From assembly GCA_949318235.1 (NCBI GenBank), contig OX439131.1, forward strand, positions 38,766,557 through 38,830,556: a stretch of 64,000 nucleotides of DNA, in the 5' to 3' direction. Within the stretch, counting starts at the first letter, position 1, and every line of letters begins with the position of its first letter. Below are positions 26,749 through 40,084 of the stretch, in pieces. A program made the position numbers and the translations under genes. The notes under the pieces are model-generated. The model ran no database searches. It had not been told where the DNA came from and saw nothing but the letters and a program-made list of their open reading frames with translations. Source of the stretch: Ecdyonurus torrentis. Taxonomy: Eukaryota; Arthropoda; Insecta; Ephemeroptera; Heptageniidae.

Positions 26749-29700
26749 CTTTTCTTGGATTTTTCTTATTTATTATAATGCTATCTGATACTATCATGAT
26801 GCATGAGTATTACTTTAAATATGAAGTACTGTACATTGAAGGAGGAATAAAGGATAGCATTTTCTTTCATAATATACAGTACAAAGCTTAAGATATCCAT
26901 GAATTTTATAGCAAGAATAAGGTACTTGGAATCAAGAATGTAATATGAATCAAAAACTGGGTTACATGCACATGAAGGATAAAAGTTGCTTTTATACTCT
27001 ATACGGTACGTTCACCAGTATTATAAAAAAATATTATATAGTGACAAAGAAATTACAATAGACTATACTTATCATACAGTCAATGAATATTTTCTATAGA
27101 ATCAATTTTTTGGTTCAATGGTTTTTTGTTTCAATTCTATATTTTTTATTCAAATCAATCCAATTTCATTGTTCTATAAATTTATTTGTAATCAAAAGTG
27201 AAATGTAAAATTACTGTAATAATTTTAATAGAAACGTTTTTTTTTTGTTTTTTTTAATCCATTTCAATTTGTAACTTTTTCAATTTCTTTCATTATTATT
27301 TTAAACAATATCAACTGGAAAAATATTTAAAATTACAAGTATAATTTTCATACATAAATAGTACAAGTATAATTATGTGACAACATATAATATAATTTCA
27401 TACACTTAAGTTTAAAATTATTATTAAATATAAAATATTTACACAATAATAAATAAATAAATTTGCAAGTTTACTACTTTTATTAAACTAAACAATTAAA
27501 CAAATTAAATTATGATGATAAGGTGGTTTATGGGTGTGGTAAAATTAGTTTTAGGTATGCACGTATGTGAGTATGTACTATACACTATAATATACATATG
27601 ATATTTTGCATGTAATAATGACACGCACACATTTTTGTCCTCTCGAATAAAAGCTGGGAATCAACCAAGTGCGTGGACACGCCTCGCTTATATTATGTAT
27701 TAGTCACAAAATAATGTAAAAATAAATTTATATATTCAGAATGTAAAATAGTAAAACTTTGTGTTGTGTTTATTATAATTTTAATAATTTACAACGTAAA
27801 ATGATTTTTTATTTTTATTTTTACTATTCAAGTTTAATTTCATAATTTAATTATTACATAATTAAATCGTTGATATAAAATAATTGATAAAAATTAAGTA
27901 TTATAAAATTTTGTAATTTATTTTGCTTTTTAAATGAAATTTATGGTGTATTATACACAAAAAATAATAATTAAAATTTTCAAATAAAAAACTTCATAAA
28001 ATGATTTTAATTTTATTCAAATAGCAATATGAAAATGTTATTAACAGTATCAAATTTTTTTTCGAGGTACCAATATGTGGATATTAAAGAAAAAATATTT
28101 GATTTTTTAATTGTTTTTTTTTTTCACCACAATACCATGTTGAATTAAAACTATTATATTACTTTAAAAATATTGAAGTTCATGCCATGCTTTAACACAT
28201 ATTCTGATGTTTTATACTTTTAGATAACACATTCAAATTATTTGATATCTGATAAAAATGTGAATTATAAACACTACAATTCTGACATTTACATTTAAAA
28301 AGGTTACTATGTTATAAATATATTAAAATTTAAAATTATAAATCGATAATTATTACTAAAATGTAAATATTTATATGTAACATCGTAAATTTTTAGAACA
28401 AATAGCACTATAAAAATATTTAAAATACATATTTCATTCTAATCCTATTTTAGCTGAATGAAATATATTTACATACTTTTGAATGCAAATTTATACGTAA
28501 TTTTAACACGCACTATACAGAATACTTTTGAAAATCAAACAACTTCAACTTGACAATTATTTTATTCTTTTTATTTTTTACTTGGTAATACAAATGGGAA
28601 TTGTGCACGCACACTTTGAAAAATCTATCATAAAATATAGAAATATAAACTGAGTCCCTTGTGAGAAACCACTACATGATTATTGATTCTGGAAATGCTT
28701 CTACCTCATGGCTTATTAATATATGATACCAAAACATGAACACAAAATATGTACATTTTCAAGGACTTACCTTATGTGTCTATTTATTTTTTCCCCTTCG
28801 AAAAAAATAAATAAAATGATTGCTTGGGGGGTCATGTTCATAAGAAAAAATAAAAAAATAAAGAAATATAAAGTAAATAGATTCCTTATACTTTGTTGAT
28901 ATGAAGAAGCAGACATTTGGTTAGTAAAAATATCGGTCAGAATCGATATTCAGTACGATGTAAACAAAAAAGGAAAATAATTGCCTCCCATGTTTATTTT
29001 ACAATATATACAGTTCTAAAACTACATAAGAATATTTATTTTGATTATAAATATTTACAATATTTAAATTATAAATTATGATCATCTTTCTATATAATAT
29101 AAATGTTATATAATGATAAAAGTAATAATTTTATATTATTTTAAAAACATAAACAATATAAATATGCAAGTATTAACCCTTCAGGCAACGTAAAAGTAAT
29201 TATTGTTAAAAAAAATATTATATTTCTTTCTTTTTTAAGTAAATGAAAAATGAATAAATATTAATAAAAATAAGCTAATACGATTTTGGTCAGTAAAATT
29301 AAAAGCAATATTATGAAAATAAACTTTAGAATATTTATTATTAAAAGCTTTAAACTTTATGATTACTTTTAAAGAAAACTTATTCAGCAAAAATTAAAAT
29401 TTATTTCTTTAAAAGTATGAGTCTAAACTTTTAGTTTTTCTTTTCTATAATAAGTTTTCTTATTCAACAAAATAAAACCTCAATAGAGAAATATGAACTT
29501 TTAAATAAATATTTGGTTGATCACAATTTATATTAGCCTATTGTGTTTTATGTGAATTATGTATTTTTCTTTTATGGAACGTACTGTTAAGTAAAAGTAA
29601 GATTTTATAATAGTGCATTCATCTATACATGTGCTACTTTTATTTGTAACAGACACCACGTCTGAAGAGGAGCTTTACTAAATGAGAATGCTCTCCAGGC

Positions 29701-29840
29701 TGCATAATCATCAGGATATAATGTTAAGCCAGAATGACGTATGGTTGTATACACAAGCATTAACTATAGCTGCACATTAATTAACAAAAACCTATCGATG
29801 TCAGGTTATATTATATCTAACTAATGAATAATATTTTATT
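25119..29840. other. AT-rich desert, no gene seen
   Basis: Nearly 5 kb of very AT-rich sequence. It holds a 38-bp poly-T run at 26711-26748 and no inverted-repeat element that I could pair. The two overlapping plus-strand frames at 25321-25598 run through an A-rich block and look like noise. Confidence 0.6.
26711..26748. repeat. Poly-T run
   Basis: A T homopolymer of about 38 bp, possibly the tail of an old minus-strand retroposon, though no body is recognisable beside it. Confidence 0.9.
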
Positions 29841-29843
29841 TAA

Positions 29844-30106
29844 AGGAATAGACCAGAGAAAAACATAAGTATTTATATCACAAAACACTTGATGGGACTT
29901 ACATAAATAACTTTAGTTTGTCTCAAAACCCAACTGTAGCTCTATAGCATTGATCAGAAATTTCGATTTATGCAACCCGCACAACATTTTCATACTAATT
30001 TTTTACTAGTCCTTTAACATTCTGGTAAAAATTGTCATCAATTTTGAAGATCCCATTTTGTGTTTATTAATTAAAAAGCACATGTTGTTTTATGTAGTCT
30101 ATGGCT
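29844..30106 (+). mobile_element. Family C MITE, copy 2 (internally deleted)
   Basis: Flanked by TTAA (29840-29843 and 30107-30110), with termini AGGAATAGACCAGAG and GTCTATGGCT. It is about 70 bp shorter than the other copies. The missing middle is the part that carries TGACGTCA and the CGTGGGGCTACATT block; a short unrelated bridge, ACTAGTCC, sits at the junction. Confidence 0.85.
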
Positions 30107-30302
30107 TTAAAAAATGGTACTTTTTCATCCATTGTAATATGCATGGGAAAAAAGGTTCTTAAAAAAATCTAGATGTACGATATAGTATTATATAATAATA
30201 TTATATTATTATTCAAATTCAACATCATATAATATTTTTATAGCATACAGTTACCACAAAATGTTATGATAGATATAAATCAATGTATAATTTTTAAGTT
30301 TA

Positions 30303-30339
<37 letters not shown>

Positions 30340-30562
30340 GAAAGTTAGATGAAATATATGAGTCTGGTGTATTGCTTGCTATACGTTTACTTGCAATATG
30401 TTACTTTTCTACATACATTATGTTTGAGACTTGTCGACAAAAAATTTAGTAAGAATAAGTTTTATAAAGCTCATACATTTACTTCTATTGTGCATATTAT
30501 ACTGTATACGTAGCGTAGTGGTGAAGTCAAGTTAATAAAAGTGAAATGAAAGTTAGATAGCT

Positions 30563-30590
<28 letters not shown>
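30563..30590. repeat. (GA)n microsatellite
   Basis: A GA run followed by a few diverged GA units up to about 30602. Confidence 0.93.
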
Positions 30591-30593
<3 letters not shown>

Positions 30594-32280
30594 AAGAGAG
30601 AGAAAAGTAAGTGAAAACTTGGTGAGAACAATGTATTTTTTCCATTACGTACAGACTTCTCTTCGTAATACTCAAATTCTATTAAAGAAAAAATAAGGTC
30701 ATGTAACCAATGTGCCAATTGTTATTTGACTATATAAACTTCTGTAATTTGTCATAAAAACTTATTTCCATTGGCGCTTATACAGAAAGATTATAGCTCT
30801 AATTTATACTACGGAAAGGGTAAAAATCAGTTTAATTGCTCTAAAGTGCTGCTATTAATTTTCCCATTTAGGCGATTGTAAGTTAAAAGTACAGTTTTTT
30901 GTTTAAAAGGATGATACTAAATAGTTTTAATTTTCTATTATTTGCGTACGTAAATCATGAAATTTCAATATACAGTATTTAATATGATTTCTTTGATATC
31001 ACATGCAGACATCTTAAAAGCTTAAGAATTTTGATTTTGGTGAACAGCTCATAAAATTTTTACTCTTTGTGAATAAATAAGTACTGCGTACAAATTTATT
31101 TACAATTTGTGTTTTTTTATTAGAAACTTGTCACGCTTGTTTTCAAATTCATTACCATATTACCCATGATAATAATTAAAAAGTAAGTAAAATTGATTTT
31201 ATTAACATCAATTAATACGTATTGCATTACTAAAATGAATTTCAGTTTTAATGATACTCAAGTCTTCTAAATTTATTGTTAAAATAGGTACATACTAGTA
31301 CATAGTTTATCAATTTGATCGTTATCGTATCTGGCTCTTGCTGTCAAAAGCGTTATAATATTTATGCTAATGAGTAATATAAATTCAATGAAATAGCACT
31401 TTATATGTTGATAGAAATAGAGTGAAATTATTCAGTTTTTTTTTTTTTTTTTCTAATATGTACGTTTTTTTGTTTAATATATTTATACAGAAAAAAAATT
31501 ACATAACTTTTTCATATTTTTATATTTGTTTTCAAAGGTATTTTGTTTATTATGAGCAATTTAAGCTCAGTTCAATGGTATTGTATATTTAAAAACAACT
31601 CAGCTGTACGTTTTCATTTTCAAGAACACCTTCGAGTGTTGTGTAATAAAAAATTTGCTCTCTCAAGCGTTGAAAACAAACTTGTCTTCTCATGTAGAAT
31701 ATTGTGGAGAACAAAATAAAAAAAAAAAAAAAAAAAAAGGGAAAAGGAAAAGGAAAAACTTTGAAATAAACGCTCAGTGTATATATACGTCTTCTATGTA
31801 TTTCATCTTCAGGCTTGACAATTTTTATCCCAAATTGATTTAAGAAAAACAGATTTGTGTGAAAGGTAGGAAATAGTTTGTTTATATTTTACAAACTTTA
31901 TCTTTTTTTTTAAAAAACACTTTTATATTTTTTGTTTGTTTATATGTTAAACTTGTCGCAAGTTAAAATGTTAAGAAAAAAAATCATAGATTATCTTTGT
32001 TTTGGCAAAGTATACTTGTCAATATAGCTTTTGAAAATATGTATATGAAGCATATATATAGGAAAACACTCTTCTTTTATAGTATGTTCTTAAAAAAATC
32101 AATACATAATATTTTTTACACATTTACTGTGTGATACGCCACTTCCAAAATCACGTCTCTTTTGTGATATTTTACACAAGATTGAGAAAAATTGATATGT
32201 ATTTTTTATCGAAGTATAATGTGAGTTTTATAGTTGTGGTAAAATTGTTGGCTTTAGATATTTTTGCCAATATATATGTA

Positions 32281-32398
<118 letters not shown>

Positions 32399-32801
32399 TG
32401 ATTATATAGCAGTGTTATGCAATCTAAAAATTGCAAATAAGTACATTTTACTGTAGAACATAAATCGAAGCGTATACGTATATTATTCCAATAGTTATTG
32501 TCTTTCAATTTTTATGTAACCTCCTATTACTCTCAGGCTACTTATGATTATTAAGTTAAGTATACTATAAATATATACTATAATATTAAGTAATGACTAA
32601 TGAGTTATTTAATATATAAGAGCCGAGGGTGCACAAGGGCCATTCAAATTAAATATGTAAATGTAATGGCAATTTGTGTTCCAAATATTCTTAATCCCCC
32701 TTTCAGCTGCTATCCTTTAATAAATTTCTTTCTTTCTATCTTCTCTCAATAGATTTTGTTTGAATGTTTATAATTTTTTTGAATCATACACACATAAATA
32801 C

Positions 32802-32912
<111 letters not shown>

Positions 32913-34063
32913 TAATGGGAGCTAATTTAAAATAAAAAATTGCATTTGATTCAATTCATGAGCAAATTGAGTGTTGTTGAATTTGTATCAAATAAAGTTA
33001 GACTCCTCAAAGTTAGAAAGAAAACTACTTTGTCACAGTTTAAATTAGATTTCAAAGGACACCAAAAATAGGTAAAGAACAAAAAGACACAAACTGTTTG
33101 TTGTTGTTGTTTTTTTCTCCTGTCTTTGGCAATCCCAAAACACTTCTTTTCTTACAAAGTCTTAATTCCAAAACGTTCCATTCTTTAGCTTTTAAAAGTG
33201 ACCAAATATAATCTTTAAAAATTTAAAATATTTCTTAAAAACTAATGTTTAATTTATTTTTAAACTAAAGCTTAGCATATTAATTATAGTTTTACACTGA
33301 GATAAAAACGTAGAGATTTTAAACCATTTTTATTTCTTTTAAGTCATGTCCACTCAATAAAATAACATAAAGCTATAGCTCAAATTTTTATACAATAAAA
33401 CGTTTGTTTTATTATATATATATAATATATAATATATGTGTATATTATACACATACTTATTATATATATCACTTTTATACCGGAATAAAATAATTTAGCC
33501 CAAAGATATATATATTTTTTTAAACATTAAATTGTAATATTGATTTCTGTATTGTAAACTTTCATATATTTTAATGAGATTCAGACCCTTATCATTTCAT
33601 TTGGTTATTTTTTTATATCAATTTTTTTTTTTTACATGATCATTATCATCATTAATTTTTTAACACCATACTGAATCTTTTATAAAACGATTGTTTGAAA
33701 TATTTAAAATAATTTAGGTCAATGATTTGGTTATACACTATAATTATTTTTATATTTCGATAATTACTGTTCAGAAATTTGAAGATGAAGAAGACAAAGA
33801 AGCAAAATCAAATCAAAGTATGATCCCAGTTGAAGGTTTATATATATATACACACACATATATACACATATTATAGTAGAAAAGTTGCATGAGTTTTTGT
33901 TGAGAGTTGTACATTTGATGGTTTATTTTAAATTAAAAACAAGGTCATTATTATGATGCATAAGTTAAAACCATGAATGGTTATGATTAAGCGGCTGACG
34001 TGGCATAAGGCGAGATAAGAGCGTCATCAAGCCTCGTCAATATTCTCTCTCTCTCTCTCTCAG

Positions 34064-34120
34064 CATGCTACCACTGGCGTCAAGATTCAGGTGCCTATAC
34101 ATACACAACACAACCCTAAT
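34064..34120 (+). other. Candidate exon (low confidence)
   Basis: A CT-rich tract ending in CAG is followed by 57 bp that stay open in one frame (H-A-T-T-G-V-K-I-Q-V-P and onward). The next bases are the good donor GTAAGC. The length is a multiple of three and the G+C content is above background. No homology is recognised, and the pyrimidine tract is itself a microsatellite, so this may be chance. Confidence 0.18.
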
Positions 34121-35194
34121 GTAAGCCCACCACCTAAGGCAATGATGTGAAAATTATGTAATAAACACAAAGTGTCACATCCACTAACTTTTTTAACCAA
34201 CCAACTCAAGCTTAAATATATGCATCTCATGTTATAATAACTTTTTATTAAAATGTTTCGTAGTTTTTTACGTACAATTTTTTTATTCATATTAATGTCA
34301 AAGGGTCTTTATTATAAAAAAAAAATCTCAACAATGATTTTGTTTTTATGTAATGTACTGTACAGTACACAATAAAATATACTTTGTTATGCGTTTGTGT
34401 GTGCACAGAATAATTTCTAATTTAATTCCTGTTTTTTATTTGGTATTGAATTTGAACTTTTTACTGCAGAAATTATAATAAAAAAATTTGCTATAATTTA
34501 CTATCAGCTTATAACGGAGCTTAAACTTTAATAGCTGGTAAATTATTGTTTTTTCTCTCAACAAACTAATGAAAAGAAAAGTTTTTAAGTTTCATAATAG
34601 CCATAAAAAAATACGCTTTTATTTCATCATTTATTCAAAACGTAATTATCATTTTGAAGGAAGTAAAAATTAAATTATTTAAAATTTCTTTAGCACCTGT
34701 TTTTTTCATCATAATTAAATAAGTTTTTACCTTAAAAATTAAAGCATCATAATATGAAAAGAAATATTATATTAAATGCTATATTAAGTGAAAATAACTT
34801 TTTGCTGTTAGTAAATTCTTATAAGGAAAAGTATGATTTCAAAATAAGAAACGAAAATGTAATTACGTATATTTGAAGCATTCATCAGCATAATAGTAAA
34901 GAAAATCAAGGAAATAATCTCCAAGAAATAATAATTTATTATTCTATATGTATAAACTGTACCAGGCTTAAGTCTTATAATATTTCATTCTATACTGTAA
35001 GAAACGTATCTAAATTACACCTACTTTACGCACTTTGAATTGAAATTATTAATCAGCTTAATTATGTATTGTGGTAAAGAGAAGAATGATTTGTTTTCAA
35101 CACCTGCTACACCATGAGGCTACAATATAGTTTGTATATCAAGATATAAATTTTACAAGTGTCATTGAAGACTCAATTGAGAGCAGCAAGTATA

Positions 35195-35262
35195 GACCTT
35201 TCGTATCGCCCGGTTGACTCGAATTGCTATGTGACAGCTAAGATTCGATCGAAACTTGTCCA
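35195..35262. other. CpG-containing patch, function unknown
   Basis: A short patch with several CpGs, including CGTATCGCCCGGTTGACTCG and the 10-bp palindrome TTCGATCGAA, in otherwise CpG-poor DNA. One minus-strand frame is open across it for about 42 codons without a known motif. Confidence 0.3.
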
Positions 35263-35413
35263 CATTATGTGATTTGTACTCCAATATCAGTTAATATGGG
35301 TGTTGCTTCTTCTTCTTCTTTTTCTCTCCGTACTTTTATGTAGTACTTGCTTTATTATTTTATTTAGTAAGAGATATTTTGTGACAGTAATTAGAAATGG
35401 TGTGAACATATAA

Positions 35414-35736
35414 AGGAATAGAACACATTGAACAAAAAAACATGTCTATTATCCTAACATACCTAAATATCAACGTTAATTTGACCTGAGTCATTGATTT
35501 CTAATTTATTTTCCATTTACAAAATGTCAGATGCATGTTTATGACGTCACAGCTTACTAGTCCACGCGCGCGGAAACAGGCAAGATGTGATGTCATAAAC
35601 ATGCAACTGACATTTTGTGAATGTAAAATAAATTAGAAATCAATGACTCCGGTCAAATCGATGTTGATATTTAGGTATGTTAGGATACTACTAGTATCAT
35701 ATTAGACATGTTTTTTGTTCAAAGTGTTCTATGCCT
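35414..35736 (+). mobile_element. Family D MITE, copy 1
   Basis: A 323-bp foldback element with ends AGGAATAGAACAC and GTGTTCTATGCCT. The flanking targets are decayed to ATAA and TCAA. Arms include GACATTTTGTGAATG and CAAAATGTCAG; the middle has TATGACGTCACAGC and the diverged GTGATGTCATAAAC. Copies 2 and 3 are at 39423 and 62381. Noncoding. Confidence 0.83.
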
Positions 35737-35815
35737 TCAAGTAAAATGTTTCTATAAAACAAATATATATATAATTATTGTTTATTATTTTGTATTTATC
35801 GGTTATCGTACTTAA

Positions 35816-36145
35816 AGGAATAAACCAGAAGAAAACAAGCATTTATATCACAAAACACCTGATGGGACTTACATAAATAACTTTAGTTTTATTTCAAAAC
35901 CCAACTGTAGCTCCGTAGCAGTGATTAGAAAATTTCAATTTATGCAACCCGCACAACAATTTTTACTAATTTTTGCACGTTTCTGACGTCAGAAACATGA
36001 ATAGTCACGCAAATTGCATACTTTACAGTATTTTCACGCTTTCTCGTGGGGCTACATTAGGCAAAAATTGTCATCAGTTTTGAAGATCCCATTTTGTGTT
36101 GATTCATTAAAAAGCACATTATGTTGTTTTATGTGGTCTATGGCT
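35816..36145 (+). mobile_element. Family C MITE, copy 3
   Basis: A 330-bp copy flanked by perfect TTAA (35812-35815 and 36146-36149). It contains TGACGTCA in its centre and lacks the CATTCTGGTA block found in copy 1. It lies about 80 bp downstream of family D copy 1. Confidence 0.87.
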
Positions 36146-37295
36146 TTAAGCAAGCTAATAAACAGCATTTTTAATTGTTAAGTTTAATTAATAAATAATG
36201 AATTTTTAGATGAAATACCTGTTACAATTCGTAAAATAATTTCAATTTTTTTTCTTTTTTTAAATAATAACATATTTGGTCATAGTTTTGAAATTCTCAT
36301 TGCTTTATAATAATTTTACTAACCATGGCTGCTGCATCTGAATATTTTAATTCTATATTTAATTTAACCCTTTCTATTTACTATAGCAAGGAAGTTACTT
36401 CTTCTTCTTTTTTTTCATGAATTTGCCATGAGCATTTCCATAATAACAAATTAAATTTTATATTGTTTGTGTTACAATACTAATAATGTTTTTAAATATC
36501 ACTTATTTCTTATTGTCTTAAAGTTGCGATAAGTCTTTCGCTAATTGAGGAAAACTTTGCTACAGACAATATTTTACTCTCTTGTATATACCAACAAGAG
36601 GGGATGAAAAAACAACGAGTGGAGAATAGCAGAAGTAAGTGCCTAAAGCTAAAGAAAAGCTTATACGTAGAAAATTTTGCTTCCTTTATATTATACAAAA
36701 TACAATCTTTCTTACTGCACAAATCTTAGCTGTTCAGTCTGTGTGTGTATGTTGTAATCCCTTTGGCTTTACGTTTCTCTTATTTAATTTTTTATTATAT
36801 TTTACGTAGAAAATTGTTTTGTTATTTGAAAATACAACCTGTAGTGCATAGTTTTTTTATAGCATTAAAAAAAAATCGCATGATCTAATATAAAACTCGT
36901 GTTAAGAAGTATAACCACGTAAAGATGCCACATTAGAAATAATTATAGAAGTACTGAAACTATAGGAGAAAAAACTAATTAGAACAATTTGTAAAATGGA
37001 TTTAAACTATGAATTTTATATTTAATCATTTATTATTTTGGTACTTTTTATGCTGATTTTTTCTGTTGATAAGACAGAGAACCGACTGTAAACCGACTGT
37101 AAGAGAAAATATAGTAAACATTATCAACATTATAAATTTAGATAAAAGGAAACTTAACTGAAATTTAAAATTCTAGTTATTAAATTAACAACTTTAATGA
37201 AAAATTATCAAAAAATTATTAATATAATTTTCATGCTATATATTGATGTTTTTACTAAGAAAAATTGTAATTGACTGTACTTTTAAACAGTTGGG

Positions 37296-37358
37296 TTAAA
37301 TTGAGAGGTTGTACGCCTGATTTCGCCTAATAAAAAGCCGTTTATTATTATTATTACC
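37296..37358 (+). mobile_element. Possible retroposon 3' tail
   Basis: GTACGCCTGATTTCGCCTAA, then AATAAAAAGCC, leads into a short TTA repeat. Such a layout is typical of the 3' end of LINEs or LINE-mobilised SINEs. No reverse transcriptase sequence is visible upstream, and there is no second copy in the window. Confidence 0.3.
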
Positions 37359-37494
37359 AACAAAAAGTATACAAGGAAATTTTGATATAAAATAAGTGAA
37401 ACATTTTAACAAAGTTCTTCAAAATAATACGATTATCAATTTTTTCCTTTGAACTCTAAAATTCCAAACGCAAAAATGATTTTATTTCATTCAG

Positions 37495-37562
37495 AACCTC
37501 CCAGTATGCTTATATGCAGAGATCCGATCTTCGTATGCTGTCATATTGGTTGTATTGCGAGT
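37495..37562 (+). other. Candidate exon (low confidence)
   Basis: A 68-bp segment of about 43% G+C follows TTTTATTTCATTCAG and precedes the strong donor GTAAGTACG at 37563. All three plus-strand frames are open across it, which is unusual in such AT-rich DNA. No frame matches a protein I recognise, so coding potential is a guess from composition and splice signals. Confidence 0.25.
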
Positions 37563-38224
37563 GTAAGTACGTGTTACTTTCATATTTTTGTTGTGTGCAT
37601 AAAATTTATTCATGTGTAAAAATAAAAAACTTATATCGTACACAATACAAGTCACATTTTTTTCCTATATAATATTTAAAAAAATAAGTATCAAAGAATA
37701 AAAAAAAAAAATACTTTTACCTGTTTTTTTTTCCGCAATGCGGCTATTAAAACTTATAACATGTCAACAAATATAATGTACCTTTTTATATAATCGTTTA
37801 TGATTTCTGTGTTTGTATATTTTCCTTTTATAAAAAAGAATTTCCCTGTATTTTCATTAGGATCACATGGAAAAAAACAATTGAAACTCATCGCACTCTT
37901 TTTTCTTTTTTATTTGTGTCGTATTTTTTTCTTTTGTTGTTTGGAATTGCTTGGTAGCTTGAATTGAACCTTAGTTATGAATAATGAAGGATGTCAGGTC
38001 TTTTTTGTATGTGCATGTATCCTGAAGCAAAATGAGACCAAAATATAGCAGTTGACACTGCAGTAACTATCATGACAACTATTCACTTCTCTTTTTTCTT
38101 ATTTCCATAAATAAAAAAAATAATAATAAAAAAATAAGCCTGAGGGTTTTACTAAGCCAAGAGAAGTAAATATATTTTTCACACTTTATTTATTATCAAA
38201 ATATTGTTAATAAAACATTGCAAT

Positions 38225-38265
<41 letters not shown>

Positions 38266-39095
38266 AAAATAATAATAAAGTTTATTTTAATGACGTAGTT
38301 AGTTTTTTTTTTTTTAAATTAAATATTTAAATATATATTATATTAGAAAAATATTATTACTAGGAAAATAAAATATGACTACGAAACATAAAATTTGAAT
38401 TCCTTTACCTGTTAGATCTATCACAAATATTTTTAACAGGACCTGAAGTAAACGTGATTAGAATAGAAAACTAAAATATAAAACAATAAGCTATATTTTA
38501 ATATCATTATAAATTTTGTATAATGAATTTTACCTTAACATGTTTTTTTGATAGGTATAAAAATAATTATTAGGGTATTATTATTATCAGGTACATATTA
38601 CTTTGAAAAACTTGATGTTAATTCAAGGTTATTACAATTAACGTACTGTATTATATATTATCTTTTAGTCATATTACATAACATGCAGTTTGAGATGAAG
38701 CTTGATTACTGTTGAAATATTTGAGACATTGTTCAAGTTTTAATATTTATTAATCTCATGCAATCGTTATAAAGAATAGAATATTGATAAATAACAACAT
38801 TAATACAATACGATATTGCGTGTTTGTTTTTCTTATTCATGCCGAAAAGGCATAAATTGATAATTATCTAGTAAATCTAAGTGTAAAAGTATTACAATAT
38901 TTAATAAATAAATAATAATAATCTTACTTGATAAACATTACATTTCATTAAAACTGCAGTAAATAATTTTCGATTGCAATGTTATTACATATTTATGATT
39001 GCACCAAGGTGTGGAAGAAGCAGATACTGGAACCGGGACCAGTTTCGCTTCCAAGAACCGCTTCTAAGGACCGCTTCTCCAAAATCGGTTCTTAA

Positions 39096-39418
39096 AGCCA
39101 TAGACCACACAAACCAACATGAATCAACACGAAATGTAATCTGCAAAACTGATGACAATTTTTACCAGAATGCTAATGTAGCCCCACGAGAGAGCGTGAA
39201 AATACTGTTAAGTATGCAATTTGCCTGACTATTCATGTTTCTGACGTCAAAAACATGTAAAAATTAGTAAAAAATGTTGTGTGGGTTGCTTAAATTGAAA
39301 TTTTCTGATCACTGCTACGGAGCTACCGTTGGGTTTTGAGACAAACTAAAGCTATTTATGTAAGTCCCATCAAGTGTTTTGTGATATGAATACTTATGTT
39401 TTCTTCTGGTGTATTCCT
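39096..39418 (-). mobile_element. Family C MITE, copy 4 (reverse)
   Basis: Reverse-oriented copy with TTAA at 39092-39095 and 39419-39422. The second TTAA is also the left target of the adjoining family D element. It retains TGACGTCA and the block GTAGCCCCACGAGAGAGCG. The plus-strand frame at 38974-39228 crosses its edge and is not a gene. Confidence 0.87.
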
Positions 39419-39422
39419 TTAA

Positions 39423-39705
39423 AGGCGTAAAACACTTTGAATAAAAAAACTTGTCTAATATCCTAACATACCTGAAAATCAACTTTTATTTGGCCGGAGT
39501 AATTTATTTCTAATTTATTTTCCATTCAAGAAATACTAGATGCGGACTCTGATGTCACAGCTGGCTTGTTCCACGCACGTGTAAAACAAGCAAGCTCTGA
39601 CGTCATGAAAATAAATTAGAAATCAACGACTCTGGCCAAATCAACGTTAATTTTCAAGTAAGTTACGATAATTAGCATGCTTTTTAATCCCCGTGTTCTA
39701 CGCCT
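39423..39705 (+). mobile_element. Family D MITE, copy 2, abutting family C
   Basis: Begins AGGCGTAAAACAC and ends GTGTTCTACGCCT, followed by TTAA (39706-39709). It shares its left TTAA with family C copy 4. One arm has CTGATGTCACAGC and the other CTGACGTCATG, so one of the two CRE-like motifs has a CpG-to-TpG change. Confidence 0.85.
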
Positions 39706-39709
39706 TTAA

Positions 39710-39994
39710 GAACTGCAGAATTTGGAGGCGGTTCTGGTCCCTGGGAAGAAGAGTACTTAAATTGTGTACAAAATTTTAACACAAAATAAAAAGTTATTAT
39801 TTTTTAATAACGTTAACTTCTACAAAGTCAATTATAATCAGCTATTTTTTTAATTGTTAAGTTACTATGATATTTATTTATTACTTTTATACTGGTTTAC
39901 TTCACCTTGTTGTTGTTGTTGTTGTTTTGCAAGTACGTACTCAATATTAACTTTTGTCTTTCCAAACTAATTCAAAGTTATTACTTATTACTAA

Positions 39995-40084
<90 letters not shown>

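Larger units (their letters stand above)
36150..38990. other. AT-rich stretch
   Basis: AT-rich with a poly-A run at 38229-38258. It contains a possible LINE or SINE 3' tail near 37300 and a candidate exon at 37495. Otherwise no feature is seen. Confidence 0.55.
39015..39745. mobile_element. Palindromic element split by a C plus D insertion
   Basis: The left part contains GGGACCAGTTTCGCTTCC and ends ATCGGTTC; the right part begins GAACTGCAGAATT and contains GGCGGTTCTGGTCCC. With the inserts removed, the two halves meet at GGTTCTTAAGAAC and form an imperfect palindrome of roughly 120 bp, with TTAA at its apex. Outer ends are approximate. Superfamily unknown; the GGAACCGG-like ends recall some hAT elements. 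Confidence 0.55.
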
